Positions 25,380 to 35,020 are shown, counted from the first letter of the stretch. The stretch is DNA of 64,000 nt from Rathayibacter sp. VKM Ac-2856 (GCF_013205055.1 NZ_JABMLF010000002.1:717391-781390); one strand, 5' to 3'. Translations and numbers: made by a program. The notes: generated by a model not told the origin, from the letters alone.

Positions 25380-25815
25380 CGGCGCCCGCTCGCTCCCCTC
25401 CGCCGGGCGGCAGCGCGGATCGGCGGAGCGGCCGGCCATGAGCACGGGTACTTCCGCCTAGCCGCGGCGAACGAGCGGGAGAGTTGCCGCGCCGGAGACA
25501 TCGGGCGATGACACGGGGAGGCCGGGCGCGGAGAGGAGCGGTCTTCCCGCGCCAGGGCGCGGAACGGCGGGTGCGAGCGGGCGAGCGGAGTCGCGACTCC
25601 AGCGAGGACGAGACCGGGGCCGGACCTCAGGATGCAGGCGCCGACCCGGAGGAGAGCGGTCCTCCGAGCATGTCCCTGAGAGCACCCGACCGTACCCTGA
25701 GAGCGCTCTCCACCTGAGCGCACGCCACTCGCCGACCGGGCGCGGACACCCTCCGCGCCGAGGAGACTCCGCCAGGTGATCCCCGGGGAGCCCCACCACC
25801 GAAGAAAGGCACCAC
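25380..25815. other. Intergenic region, no gene seen
   Basis: 436 bp between the IclR-type gene and the small winged-helix-like gene. Short ORFs on either strand are Arg-rich and without a ribosome site; no repeat of families A to F is evident. GAAGAAAGG before the GTG at 25816 is the only clear signal. Confidence 0.5.
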
Positions 25816-26166
25816 GTGGAACAGGAGAGACGACGCCTCCGACTGCTCCTGGCCGTCCGCGCCTTCGAGGAGGGCGGAGCGGCGCGGGCGAGCGCCTTCA
25901 CCCTTCTCGACGAGAAGTCCGACGCCGAGGCTCTCGCGCAGCTGGACGCGGACGTCCGCTCCCTCGTCGACGCCGGCCTCCTGCGCCAGGAGCACCGCGA
26001 GTCGGGGACCTGGACGGCGCACCTGACGCCGAAGGGCGAGGAGCTGGTCTTCGCCCACACGGCCTCCCTGTGGCTGGCGCCCGTCGTCGCGTCCATCGCG
26101 ACCGCTCCCCCCGCCGCCGCCCAGGACGCGCGCGGCCCGCGCGAGTGGACGCGCACCGGCCCCTGA
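25816..26166 (+). CDS. Small winged-helix-like protein
   Basis: 116 aa, cytoplasmic. The pattern LLLAVRAFEEGG, ALAQLDADVRSLVDAGLLRQEHRESGTW and AHLTPKGEELVFAHTASLW looks like the three-helix and wing layout of a DNA-binding protein (PadR- or MarR-like), without a full match. The C-terminal 20 residues are lost in low-complexity sequence, and their codons form one arm of an inverted repeat. GTG start at 25816. Function unknown. Confidence 0.65.
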   Translation: MEQERRRLRLLLAVRAFEEGGAARASAFTLLDEKSDAEALAQLDADVRSLVDAGLLRQEHRESGTWTAHLTPKGEELVFAHTASLWLAPVVASIATAPPAAAQDARGPREWTRTGP

Positions 26167-26200
26167 CCCGCGCGCAGACCCCCGTCCGCGTCCACTCGCG
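26140..26200. repeat. 14-bp perfect inverted repeat overlapping the gene end
   Basis: CGCGAGTGGACGCG at 26140-26153, inside the last codons of the previous gene, and its perfect complement at 26187-26200. A third, one-mismatch copy at 26213-26226 begins element F copy 2. Possible terminator hairpin between the convergent small gene and PucR gene. Confidence 0.7.
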
Positions 26201-26213
26201 TCCGAGTGCCCGC

Positions 26214-26275
26214 GCGAGTCGACGCGGGGCGGGGCCTGGAGCCCAGGCAGGGCCCGGTGAGCGTCCGGTCGCGAG
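26214..26275. repeat. Conserved 62-bp intergenic element F, copy 2
   Basis: Same length and ends as 22314-22375, diverged in the centre. Ends 9 bp before the PucR stop codon. Confidence 0.6.
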
Positions 26276-26283
26276 GCGCCGCG

Positions 26284-27780
26284 TCAGCGCGTCGTCGCCA
26301 TCACGCGCAGGCGGCACGCCAGCTCGAGGGCGAAGCGCGTGTCCGGGTCCTCGAGGTCCAGCGCCAGCGCCTGCTCGATGCGGCGCACGCGGTAGTTCAC
26401 GGCGTTCGGGTGCAGCAGCAGCACCTCGCCGGCCCGGGCGAGCGAGTTGCGGTTGCTGAGGTAGGCCAGCAGGGTGCGGACCGAGATGGCGGAGCGCTCG
26501 GCGCCGAGCGCGTCGAGCGGCGCGAGCACGTCGTCGAGCAGCGCGCGGCTGAGCGGGGACGCGTAGAAATCGAGCAGCACGCGGCGCAGACCCGTCACGT
26601 CGGTGACCTCCACGGCCCCGAGACGGCCGGCGGCGACCGCCGAGCCCGCCGTGATCCGCGCCTCCGTCGCCGACTGCCGGAGCCCCGAGGCGCCGGACTG
26701 CGGAGTGCCGAGGCCGACGGTGAACGTCCAGCCCTCCCCCGCGAGAGCCGAGCCGTAGGCGATCAGCCGCTCCGCCACGTCGCGCACCCGCCGCTGGTGA
26801 TCGGGCGCGCCCGACTCCTCCGACGCCACCACCACCAGGTCGTCGTGGAAGACCGCGAGGTGCCAGACCTCGTCGCGGCCGTCGGTCAGCTGGAAGGCGT
26901 TCAGCTCGATGGCCGCGACCAGCGCCGCGGGCAGGCGCCGCTCGGCGTCGTCGCGGTGGCGCGGGGTGATCCAGGCGGCGGCGTGCGCGGAGGCGACCGG
27001 CAGCCCGGCACGCGCGGCATCGACCGCGAGGGCGTCCATCCGCGAGGACTCGGCGAGCAGCAGCTCCACCACGAGGTCGGCCCGCGACCGCGCCGGCCCG
27101 AAGCGCACCTGCGACTCGCGCTGCAGCGCCCGCGACAGCAGCGCGGCGATCACCGGCAGCGCGATCACCGCCGCGGTCTCCGGCTGCTCGGCGACGAGCC
27201 GCCCCACCGCGACCTCGCCGATGCAGACCGCGTCGGGGTCGCTCCAGGTGACGGCCGGGTCCTCGATCATCCGCAGCTCGATCCCGAGCGCCGCGGTCGC
27301 CGCGTCGAGCACGGCCGAGCGGGCGTCGGCGGGGTCGCCGTCGCAGGCCGCCCGGGCCGCGGCGATCGCCAGCTCGGCCCGGCCGAGGGCCTCCGCCGCC
27401 CCACCGCGCAGCAGCCGGTCGATCGAGACGGCCAGCTCCGACGGCGGCGCGCTCGCGGTCAGCACCGGCAGCGCCCCGCGGTCGGCCAGCGAGCGCGAGG
27501 TCTCGGCCAGCGGAAGCTCGCCCACGAAGAGCAGGGCGGCGACCTCGGCCGCGATCGCCCGCCGGATGACGATGTCGATCTGGTACGCCCGCGGCTGCTC
27601 CGCGCCGTGCAGCACGATGACGAGGTGGCCGGGCGAGGCCTGACCGACGTCCTCGAGCGCCAGCATCTCCACTCCGCTCAGCGCGACGCCGGCCGGATCG
27701 CCCGCGCGGCAGACCATCCCGAACTGCTCGCTGTGCTCGAGGACGTGGACGAGCGAGGTCTGTGCCATGAGCACAATCAT
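26284..27780 (-). CDS. PucR family transcriptional regulator
   Basis: 498-aa regulator with the PucR layout: an N-terminal sensor (about 1-130), a GGDEF-like middle (about 280-400), and the C-terminal HTH (AYLSNRNSLARAGEVLLLHP, NAVNYRVRRIEQ). PucR proteins sense purine or amino-acid derived metabolites and often act as activators. It is divergent, with only 61 bp to spare, from the ten-gene DUF917-HyuA-Dpp operon, so it is the likely regulator of that operon. The ATG at 27780 is chosen because GAGGA lies seven bases upstream; ATG at 27768 is an alternative. Confidence 0.88.
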   Translation of the reverse strand: MIVLMAQTSLVHVLEHSEQFGMVCRAGDPAGVALSGVEMLALEDVGQASPGHLVIVLHGAEQPRAYQIDIVIRRAIAAEVAALLFVGELPLAETSRSLADRGALPVLTASAPPSELAVSIDRLLRGGAAEALGRAELAIAAARAACDGDPADARSAVLDAATAALGIELRMIEDPAVTWSDPDAVCIGEVAVGRLVAEQPETAAVIALPVIAALLSRALQRESQVRFGPARSRADLVVELLLAESSRMDALAVDAARAGLPVASAHAAAWITPRHRDDAERRLPAALVAAIELNAFQLTDGRDEVWHLAVFHDDLVVVASEESGAPDHQRRVRDVAERLIAYGSALAGEGWTFTVGLGTPQSGASGLRQSATEARITAGSAVAAGRLGAVEVTDVTGLRRVLLDFYASPLSRALLDDVLAPLDALGAERSAISVRTLLAYLSNRNSLARAGEVLLLHPNAVNYRVRRIEQALALDLEDPDTRFALELACRLRVMATTR

Positions 27781-27829
27781 GGCCGTTTCCTCATGGTGAC
27801 GGCACATTCCGCCCTCTGGACCCGCTGGC

Positions 27830-27835
27830 TAGCCT
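27830..27835 (+). promoter_or_regulatory. -10 box (TAGCCT) of the catabolic operon
   Basis: TAGCCT occupies -12 to -7 relative to the ATG at 27842, so the main operon starts as a leaderless transcript; the GGAG just before the ATG is too close to serve as a ribosome site. Confidence 0.5.
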
Positions 27836-27841
27836 CGGAGC

Positions 27842-28954
27842 ATGAGCTTCACGCCCCCGGCCGGACCGAGCCCCGTCCGCCTGATCACCCGCGACGACGT
27901 CGCTCCCCTGGCCGCCGGCTGCGCGGTCTTCGGCACCGGCGGAGGCGGCTCGGTGCACGGCGCGCAGCTCTCGGTCGAGAACGCGATCGAGGCCAACGGC
28001 CCGGTGCGCGTCGTCGGCGTCGAGGACCTCGGCCCGGACGACGCGGTCATCATCATGTCCGGGATGGGCGCGCCCTCGGTCGGCATCGAGATGCTCGGCT
28101 CGAGCAGCCAGGCGCACACGCTGCTCCGCGAGGTCGAGCGCCTGGTCGGCCGCCCGATCACCACCGTGATGGCGGCCGAGATCGGCGGCAGCAACGGCGT
28201 CGCGCCGGTCGGCTGGGCCGCGGAGCTGGGGCTCGCGGTGCTCGACGCCGACGGCATGGGCCGCGCGTTCCCGAAGGCGACCATGATCTCGATGAACGTC
28301 GCGGGCCTCCCGAGCGAGTTCGCGGTGATGAGCGACGTGGTCGGCAACGTCACCGTCCTCCGCACGATCGACATCGCCTGGCTGGAGCGGCACGCCCGCG
28401 CCTTCACCGTCGCGGCCGGCGGCATCGCCCTCGGCGCGCACTACCTGCTCACCCACGAGACCGCGCCGGGCGCCGTGATCGAGGGCACGGTGAGCCGCGC
28501 GATCCAGGTCGGCCGGCGCCTGCTCGCCTCCGCCGACCCGGTCGCCGACATCGCCGAGGAGCTCGGCGCGGCGATCCTGATCGGCGGCAAGGTGATCGAC
28601 ATCGACCGCAGCACCGAGGGCGGCTTCACCCGCGGCTCCGTGACGATCGACGGCGTCGGGGCCGACCGCAGCCGGATGGTGCGGGTCGAGATCCAGAACG
28701 AGAACCTCGTCGTGATCGAGGACGGCGGGGTCGTCGTCAGCGTCCCCGACCTCGTCTCGATCCTCGACTCCGAGACCGGCGAGGCCATCTCGACCGAGAT
28801 GCTCCGCTTCGGCCAGCGGGTCAGCGTGCTCGCCTGGGCCTGCGATCCGCTCTGGCGGACCCCGCGCGGGATCGAGCTGGCCGGCCCCGCCGCGTTCGAC
28901 TTCGACTTCGACTACGTGCCGTTCGACGGCGCCGTCGCGGAGGCCGCCCGATGA
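27842..28954 (+). CDS. DUF917 family protein (hydantoinase-associated)
   Basis: 370-aa cytoplasmic protein of the DUF917 family, usually encoded beside HyuA-like enzymes. Features: FGTGGGGSVHGAQ at the N-terminus (Gly-rich loop), VIIMSGMGAPSVG, and MAAEIGGSNGVAPVG in the core. Pfam now names part of this family after S-methyl-thiohydantoin chemistry, as I recall, which would fit action on a five-membered cyclic ureide or thio-ureide. The stop overlaps the HyuA start (ATGA). Leaderless first gene of the operon. Confidence 0.85.
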   Translation: MSFTPPAGPSPVRLITRDDVAPLAAGCAVFGTGGGGSVHGAQLSVENAIEANGPVRVVGVEDLGPDDAVIIMSGMGAPSVGIEMLGSSSQAHTLLREVERLVGRPITTVMAAEIGGSNGVAPVGWAAELGLAVLDADGMGRAFPKATMISMNVAGLPSEFAVMSDVVGNVTVLRTIDIAWLERHARAFTVAAGGIALGAHYLLTHETAPGAVIEGTVSRAIQVGRRLLASADPVADIAEELGAAILIGGKVIDIDRSTEGGFTRGSVTIDGVGADRSRMVRVEIQNENLVVIEDGGVVVSVPDLVSILDSETGEAISTEMLRFGQRVSVLAWACDPLWRTPRGIELAGPAAFDFDFDYVPFDGAVAEAAR

Positions 28955-30561
28955 GCGCCGCACTCCGCGACTTGTCCGTCGGCATCGACGTCGGCGGCAC
29001 CAACACCGACGCCGTCGTGCTCGACGCCGACGGCGGCGTGATCGCCTGGACGAAGCAGGCGACCACCGAGGACGTCACCGGAGGCATCCGCGCGGCCCTC
29101 TCCGCGGTGCTCGGCGAGCTGGGCGCCGACCGCGACCGCGTCTCGCGCGTCATGCTCGGCACCACCCACGCCACCAACGCGATCGTGCGCCGCCGCGACC
29201 TCGGCCGCGTCGCCGTCGTCCGCCTCGGCGCCCCCGCCTCGACCGAGTTCCCCTCGCTCTCGGGCTGGCCCGCCGACCTCCGCGACACCGTGCTCGCCGG
29301 CAGCCTGCTCGCCGGCGGCGGCCACCTGATCGACGGCTACCCGATCTCGCCGCTCGATCGCGACGGCATCCGCCGCTTCCTCGACTCGCTCGAGGGCCGC
29401 TTCGACGCGGTCGCCGTCTGCGGGATCTTCAGCCCCTCCTTCCCGGAGCAGGAGCTCGAGGTCGCCGCGCTGGTCGCCGACCACGCGGGTGTCGACCTGC
29501 CGGTCTCGCTCAGCCACGAGATCGGCGCGCTCGGACTGCTCGAGCGCGAGAACGCGACCGTGCTGAACGCCGCGCTGCACGGCATCGCCCGCGACGTGAC
29601 GCAGGGCCTGCTCACCGTGGTCGACGAGGAGCGCCTCGACGCCGCCACCTTCTTCGCCCAGAACGACGGCACGCTGATGGCCGTCGAGTACGCGGCCCGC
29701 TACCCCGTGCTCACCATCGGCTCCGGTCCCGCCAACTCCATCCGCGGCGCCGCGTTCCTCTCCGGCGCCGACGACGCGATCATCATCGACATCGGCGGCA
29801 CCACCAGCGACCTCGGCGTGCTCGTCGACCGCTTCCCCCGCGAGTCGACCCTGCCGCGCGAGATCGGCGGCGTGCGGACCAACTTCCGGATGCCGGACAT
29901 CCTCAGCGTCGGGATCGGCGGCGGCACCGTCGTCGACCTCGCGACCGGCGTGCCGACCACCGACTCGGTCGGCTACCGCATCGCCCGCGAGGGGCTGCTC
30001 TTCGGCGGCACGACCGCCACCCTCACCGACGCCGCCGCGATGCAGCTGCCCGGGATGATCGCCGGCCACAGCCTCCCCGCGCTCGACCGCGCCACCCGCT
30101 CCGGCCTCGGCAACGCCCTCGCCGTCGCGCAGGACCGGATCGAGTCGGCCGTCGAGCGGATGTCGCTCGGCCGCGTCGGACTGCCGCTCGTGGTGGTCGG
30201 CGGCGGCGGCTTCCTCGTCCCGGACCGCGTGCACGGAGCGAGCGAGGTGCTCCGCCCGGACCGCGGCAACGTCGCCAACGCCGTCGGCGCCGCGATCGCC
30301 CTGGCCGGCGGTCGCGCCGACCAGGTCTGCGACCACGTCGACCGCGCCGCCGCGATCGAGGCGGCCGGCCGGATCGCGATCGACCGCGCGATCCAGGCCG
30401 GCGCCGATCCGCGCCTCGTCGAGATCGTCGACGTGCTCGAGACGCCGCTGTCGTACTCGACCAGCGCCTCGCTCAAAGTCTCCGTGAAGGCCGCGGGCCC
30501 GCTGGCCCTGATCGGGAGTCCTGCACCACTCGCCCTGCATTCCCCGAAGGACGCATCATGA
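28951..30561 (+). CDS. Hydantoinase/oxoprolinase family protein (HyuA-like)
   Basis: 536-aa member of the HyuA/5-oxoprolinase ATP-grasp-like (actin fold) superfamily, which opens cyclic amides with ATP. Phosphate-binding loops are present: GIDVGGTNTDAVVLD at the N-terminus and IIDIGGTTSDLGVLVDR near residue 275, followed by GIGGGTVV. No HyuB (hydantoinase B) gene follows; the partner here is DUF917, translationally coupled at the start. The stop overlaps the next start as well. Probable role: ring-opening of a hydantoin-, oxoproline- or lactam-like compound brought in by the adjacent importer. Confidence 0.9.
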   Translation: MSAALRDLSVGIDVGGTNTDAVVLDADGGVIAWTKQATTEDVTGGIRAALSAVLGELGADRDRVSRVMLGTTHATNAIVRRRDLGRVAVVRLGAPASTEFPSLSGWPADLRDTVLAGSLLAGGGHLIDGYPISPLDRDGIRRFLDSLEGRFDAVAVCGIFSPSFPEQELEVAALVADHAGVDLPVSLSHEIGALGLLERENATVLNAALHGIARDVTQGLLTVVDEERLDAATFFAQNDGTLMAVEYAARYPVLTIGSGPANSIRGAAFLSGADDAIIIDIGGTTSDLGVLVDRFPRESTLPREIGGVRTNFRMPDILSVGIGGGTVVDLATGVPTTDSVGYRIAREGLLFGGTTATLTDAAAMQLPGMIAGHSLPALDRATRSGLGNALAVAQDRIESAVERMSLGRVGLPLVVVGGGGFLVPDRVHGASEVLRPDRGNVANAVGAAIALAGGRADQVCDHVDRAAAIEAAGRIAIDRAIQAGADPRLVEIVDVLETPLSYSTSASLKVSVKAAGPLALIGSPAPLALHSPKDAS

Positions 30562-32165
30562 CCCGTTCTCCCCGCACCACAGCGCTCCGTGTCCCGGCCG
30601 TCGCCGCGGGCTCGCTGGTGGCACTGCTCGCCCTGAGCGCCTGCTCGGCCCCGGCCGGCGGCACGGCCTCGAACGCCGACCCCGTCTCGGGCGGCACCTT
30701 CTCGCTGGCGATCAACGACGACCCGGGCAGCCTCAACCCGTTCACCGGCGTCTCCCTCGTGCAGCGCGCGATGGTGACCTTCGGCTACGACTCGCTCGCC
30801 TACACGACCCCCGAGGGCGAGGTCGTGCCCTTCCTCGCCGAGAGCTGGGAGACCACGCCCACCTCGATCGCCTACACGCTGAAGGACGGCATCACCTGCG
30901 CCGACGGCACCCCCTTCACCGCCGAGACGGCCGCGGCCAACTTCGCCTACCAGGCGAACGCCGACAACGGCACGTTCTGGTTCGGCTCCAACGTGACCGC
31001 CGACATGACCGCGACCGCGGAGGGGAACGTCGTCACCGTCACGTCGGCGGCCAACAACCCGTTCCTGCTCCAGGGCACCGGCAGCATCGAGATGGTCTGC
31101 CAGGCCGGCCTCGACGACCCGTCGACGCTGACCGACACGACGAACGGCACCGCCCTCTACGCGCTGACCGCCTCGAGCCCCGGCTCGGACTACACGTACA
31201 CGAAGCGCGACGGCTACACCTGGGGCCCCGACGACGTCACGAGCGACACCGAGGGGCTGCCCGACGAGATCGAGGCGCGGGTGATCACCGACGAGGCGAC
31301 CGCTGCGAACCTGCTGATCTCGGGCGAGCTCAACGCCGCCTCCGTCATCGGCGCCGACCGCCAGCGCCTCGACGCCGCCGGCCTCGACACCGAGGGCGTG
31401 CTCAACCCGATCGGCGAGATGCTCTTCAACGAGCGCGCCGACCGCCCCACCGCCGACGTCCGCGTCCGCCAGGCGCTGACCCTCTCGCTCGACCGCGACG
31501 CCGTCGGCGAGCTGGTCACCGACGGCAACGCGGTCGACTCGGTCTCGCTGGTCAACCAGATCCCGCTCACCTGCGTCGCCGGCGGCCCCGACTGGACCCT
31601 GCCCGACACCGACGTGGAGGCCGCGGGCGAGCTGCTCGACGAGGCCGGCTACGCCCTCGGCTCGGACGGCCTGCGCACGAAGGACGGCGAGCCGCTCACC
31701 ATCCGCTTCCTCTACGACGCCGGCACCCCCTCGCACGGCGCCGCCGCCGAGGAGGTCCAGCAGGAGTGGAACGAGCTCGGCATCACGACCGACCTGGTCG
31801 CCGAGGACTCCGCCGGCTGGTCGACCGACCTCTACCAGAGCTACGACTGGGACACCGGATTCATCCAGCTCGCCCCCTCGAGCCCCGTGGTGCTGAGCCT
31901 GTTCTTCCTCGGTGAGACGAGCGAGAACGGCGGCTACAACTTCATGGGCGTCGAGAACCCCGAGTACAACGCCCTCGCCACGCAGGCCCTCAGCGCCGGC
32001 AGCGCCGACGAGGCCTGCGGCATCTGGAAGCAGGCCGAGTCCGAGCTGATCGAGCGGGTCGACGTCTTCCCGCTCGCCGAGACGGAGTCGCCGATGTACG
32101 TGAAGGGCGCCACCTTCGAGCGTCCCGGCACCGTCGCGCCGACCACGATCCGGATGCAGGGCTGA
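30558..32165 (+). CDS. ABC transporter substrate-binding lipoprotein (family 5, DppA/OppA)
   Basis: 535-aa extracytoplasmic binding protein of the SBP_bac_5 family. A signal sequence and lipobox (LLALSACSA) are at the start. The family signature GGTFSLAINDDPGSLNPF and the usual VPFLAESWE segment are visible. ATG at 30558 overlaps the HyuA stop and has AAGGA at six bases. Family members bind peptides, nickel or related oligo-amide compounds; here the context points to an amide or ureide ligand. Confidence 0.92.
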   Translation: MTRSPRTTALRVPAVAAGSLVALLALSACSAPAGGTASNADPVSGGTFSLAINDDPGSLNPFTGVSLVQRAMVTFGYDSLAYTTPEGEVVPFLAESWETTPTSIAYTLKDGITCADGTPFTAETAAANFAYQANADNGTFWFGSNVTADMTATAEGNVVTVTSAANNPFLLQGTGSIEMVCQAGLDDPSTLTDTTNGTALYALTASSPGSDYTYTKRDGYTWGPDDVTSDTEGLPDEIEARVITDEATAANLLISGELNAASVIGADRQRLDAAGLDTEGVLNPIGEMLFNERADRPTADVRVRQALTLSLDRDAVGELVTDGNAVDSVSLVNQIPLTCVAGGPDWTLPDTDVEAAGELLDEAGYALGSDGLRTKDGEPLTIRFLYDAGTPSHGAAAEEVQQEWNELGITTDLVAEDSAGWSTDLYQSYDWDTGFIQLAPSSPVVLSLFFLGETSENGGYNFMGVENPEYNALATQALSAGSADEACGIWKQAESELIERVDVFPLAETESPMYVKGATFERPGTVAPTTIRMQG

Positions 32166-32167
32166 CC

Positions 32168-33235
32168 ATGACGATCCCCTCGGTGCGACCCCCGGCCGCC
32201 GCGTCCTCGGCCGCCGTGCCCCCGGCCGGCCCGCCGACCGCGCCCGCCGCCGGTCCGCGCCGAGGGGATCGTCTGCTCGGCGTCGCCGGATCCCCGCGCC
32301 TCGCCTTCCTGCTCAAGCGGTTCGCCCGCGCGGCCCTCTCGCTGGTGATCGTGCTGATCGCCTCCTTCTTCATGGTCCACTTCGTGCCGGGCGACCCGGT
32401 GCGGGCGGCGCTCGGTCCGACCGCGCCGGCCGAGACCGTGGCGGTGCTGCGCAGCACCCTCGGCCTCGACCTGCCGATCGGCCAGCAGTTCCTGAACTAC
32501 CTCGGCGGCCTGCTCCGCGGGGATCTCGGCACCTCGATCAGCACGCAGCGCCCGGTCGGCGCGACGCTGGCCGAGCGGCTGCCCGCGACGCTGATGCTCT
32601 CGGTCGTCTCGTTCGCGGTCGCCGCGCTCGGCGCCTTCCCGATCGGCGTCGCCACCGCCGTCTCGGCCCGGGCCGGCAAGCACCGCGCGCTCGATCTCGG
32701 CGTCTCGGGCCTGCTCGGCGTCGTGATCGCGATCCCCAACTTCCTGCTGGCGGTCGTGCTGATCTGGCTGTTCAGCATCGTCGTGCCGCTCGCCCCGTCC
32801 GCGGGCTGGGGCGGCCCGGAGTACGCGGTGCTGCCGGTGCTCGCGCTCGCGATCGGCCCGCTCGCCTATCTCGCGCGGATCGTGCACGTCGAGATGGTGC
32901 GGGTGCTCGAGGCGCCCTATCTCACCACCGCGCGCAGCAAGCGGCTGCCGGGGCACCTGCTCTACCTGCGGCACGCGCTGCCCAACATCGTCACGGCGAC
33001 GCTGACCGCGGGCGGAGTGGTGCTGACCGGCCTCGTCGCCGGCACGGTGCTCATCGAGACGGTCTTCGTCATCCCGGGCATCGGATCGACGATCGTCTCG
33101 TCGATCACCACCAAGGACTACCCGCTGATCCAGGGCATCGTGCTGATGTACGCCGTCCTGGTCCTCGCCGCCAACCTCGTCATCGACCTGCTGCTCGCCG
33201 CGCTCGACCCGCGGTCGGCCATCGCGGAGGCCTGA
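32168..33235 (+). CDS. ABC transporter permease (DppB-like)
   Basis: 355-aa permease with about six helices after a 45-residue Pro/Ala-rich N-terminal extension. Signatures: FMVHFVPGDPVRAALG at the start of the core, and the EAA-type loop TARSKRLPGHLLYLRHALPN. Partner of the fused permease-ATPase. ATG at 32168, 2 bp after the binding-protein stop. Confidence 0.92.
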   Translation: MTIPSVRPPAAASSAAVPPAGPPTAPAAGPRRGDRLLGVAGSPRLAFLLKRFARAALSLVIVLIASFFMVHFVPGDPVRAALGPTAPAETVAVLRSTLGLDLPIGQQFLNYLGGLLRGDLGTSISTQRPVGATLAERLPATLMLSVVSFAVAALGAFPIGVATAVSARAGKHRALDLGVSGLLGVVIAIPNFLLAVVLIWLFSIVVPLAPSAGWGGPEYAVLPVLALAIGPLAYLARIVHVEMVRVLEAPYLTTARSKRLPGHLLYLRHALPNIVTATLTAGGVVLTGLVAGTVLIETVFVIPGIGSTIVSSITTKDYPLIQGIVLMYAVLVLAANLVIDLLLAALDPRSAIAEA

Positions 33236-33238
33236 GCC

Positions 33239-35020
33239 ATGAGCACTGCATCCCCCGCCCGCCGGGCCTCCCTCGCGCGGCGGCTGCCCGAGTCGCTGCG
33301 GACGCCGCAGGGCGTCGCGGCCGCCGTCGGCCTCGTCCTGGTCGTCCTCGCGACGATCCTCGGCCCGATCCTCTTCGGCGACCTCGCCACCGAGCGCTCG
33401 ATCGCCGACCGCCAGCAGGGCGCGAGCCCCGCGCATCCGTTCGGCACCGACGACCTCGGCCGGGACCTCTTCGCCCGCGTCGTCGTCGCGACCCGCGTCT
33501 CGGTGCTGCTGACGCTCGGCGCGACCGGCATCTCGGTCGTCGGCGGCGTGCTGCTCGGCGTCACCGCGGTGCTGCTGCCGCGCCTGCTGCAGCGGCTGAT
33601 CGCCGGCCTCATCGACATCCTGCTGTCCTTCCCCTGGCTGCTGCTCGCCCTCTTCTTCTCGGTGATCTGGGGCACGACCGCGGTCGGCGCGATGCTCGCC
33701 GTCGGCTTCGCCGGCATCCCGGTCTTCGCGCGGCTCACCAGCACGCTGGCCGCCTCGGTCTCCTCCAGCGACTACGTGCGCGCGGCGGGGATGCTCGGCA
33801 GCCGTCCGCTGCGGACGACCGCCCGGCACGTGGTGCCGAACATCCTGCCGCCGCTGCTGGTCAACTCGGCCGCGCACGCCTCCGTCACGCTGCTCTCCTT
33901 CGCGGCGCTGTCCTTCCTCGGGCTCGGCGTCCAGGCGCCCGAGTACGACTGGGGCCGGCTGCTCAACGAGGGGGCCAAGCGGATCTACGTGGATCCGATG
34001 GCCGCGATCGGCCCCGGCATCGCCGTGGTGCTGGTGGGCGTCGTCTTCGCCCTGCTCGGCGAGGTCCTCAGCGAGTCGTCCTCGCGCCGCCGCCCGGTGA
34101 AGGCCGTGCGGCGCCGGCGCTCGGACGAGGTCGTCGCCCCCGTGACGGACGCGATGCCCGTCGTCGAGATGTCGGGGCTGCGCGTGGCGTTCCCCGGCCG
34201 CGACGGCGCGATGACCGAGCGGGTGCACGGCGTCGACCTGACGATCCTGCCGGGCGAGACCGTCGGCATCGTCGGCGAGAGCGGCTCGGGCAAGTCGGTC
34301 ACGGCGAGCGCCGTCGCCGGGCTGCTCGGCCCGGACGCGCTGGTCACCAGCGAGCAGCTCGTCTTCCGCGGCATCGACATGACCGCGGTGCCCAACGCCG
34401 CCGAGCGCCGCCGCCTCGGGCTCGAGCAGGCGATGATCTTCCAGGACCCGCTGACCTCGCTCAATCCGGCGCTCACCATCGGCCGACAGCTGCGCGAGGC
34501 GAGCGAGGTGCACGCCCGCACTCCGCGCGCCGAGTCGCTGCGCCGCGCGATCGCGAAGCTGAACCTGGTGCGCATCCCGGACGCCGAGAAGCGGGTGGGG
34601 CAGCTGCCGCACGAGTTCTCCGGCGGGATGCGGCAGCGGGCGATGATCGCGATGGGCCTGATGGGCGCGCCGCGGCTGCTGATCGCGGACGAGCCCACCA
34701 CGGCGCTCGACGTCACCGTGCAGCGGCAGGTGATGCAGGCGCTGCGCGAGGCGCAGACCGCGACCGGAGCGGCGATCCTCTTCATCTCGCACGACATCGC
34801 GCTGGTCAGCGGCTTCTGCGACCGGATCGTCGTGATGCGCGACGGCCGCGTGGTCGAGGAGATCGCGGCCGCCCGCCTCGACGAGGCGCGGCACCCGTAC
34901 ACGCGCGGGCTGATCGCCTGCGTGCCGGACATGGCGACCGACCGGAGCGCGCTGCTCCCCGTGATCGCGGCCGCGGACGAGGATCCGGCGACGAAGGACG
35001 AGGAGGCACTGACCGCATGA
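33239..35020 (+). CDS. Fused ABC permease (DppC) and ATPase (DppD)
   Basis: 593 aa. Residues 1-290 are a DppC-type permease (HPFGTDDLGRDLFARVVVATR and the EAA loop DYVRAAGMLGSRPLRTTARH). A short basic linker (about 285-305, SSRRRPVKAVRRRRSD) leads to the ATPase: Walker A GESGSGKSV at about 346, signature FSGGMRQR at about 460, Walker B LLIADEPTTALD at about 479, and the C-terminal oligopeptide region HPYTRGLI. In typical systems the two are separate proteins. ATG at 33239 has GGAGG at eight bases. The next gene overlaps (ATGA). Confidence 0.92.
   Translation: MSTASPARRASLARRLPESLRTPQGVAAAVGLVLVVLATILGPILFGDLATERSIADRQQGASPAHPFGTDDLGRDLFARVVVATRVSVLLTLGATGISVVGGVLLGVTAVLLPRLLQRLIAGLIDILLSFPWLLLALFFSVIWGTTAVGAMLAVGFAGIPVFARLTSTLAASVSSSDYVRAAGMLGSRPLRTTARHVVPNILPPLLVNSAAHASVTLLSFAALSFLGLGVQAPEYDWGRLLNEGAKRIYVDPMAAIGPGIAVVLVGVVFALLGEVLSESSSRRRPVKAVRRRRSDEVVAPVTDAMPVVEMSGLRVAFPGRDGAMTERVHGVDLTILPGETVGIVGESGSGKSVTASAVAGLLGPDALVTSEQLVFRGIDMTAVPNAAERRRLGLEQAMIFQDPLTSLNPALTIGRQLREASEVHARTPRAESLRRAIAKLNLVRIPDAEKRVGQLPHEFSGGMRQRAMIAMGLMGAPRLLIADEPTTALDVTVQRQVMQALREAQTATGAAILFISHDIALVSGFCDRIVVMRDGRVVEEIAAARLDEARHPYTRGLIACVPDMATDRSALLPVIAAADEDPATKDEEALTA

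Noticed and set aside
25484..25717. Small ORF between IclR-type and winged-helix-like genes
   Set aside because: Arg-rich, no ribosome site, no family resemblance, and no codon-position signal; treated as intergenic.
31934..34894. Long antisense ORF of 986 codons
   Set aside because: It runs opposite to the well-supported Dpp permease and ATPase genes; it is Arg/Asp/His/Gln-rich and typical of a high-GC antisense frame.
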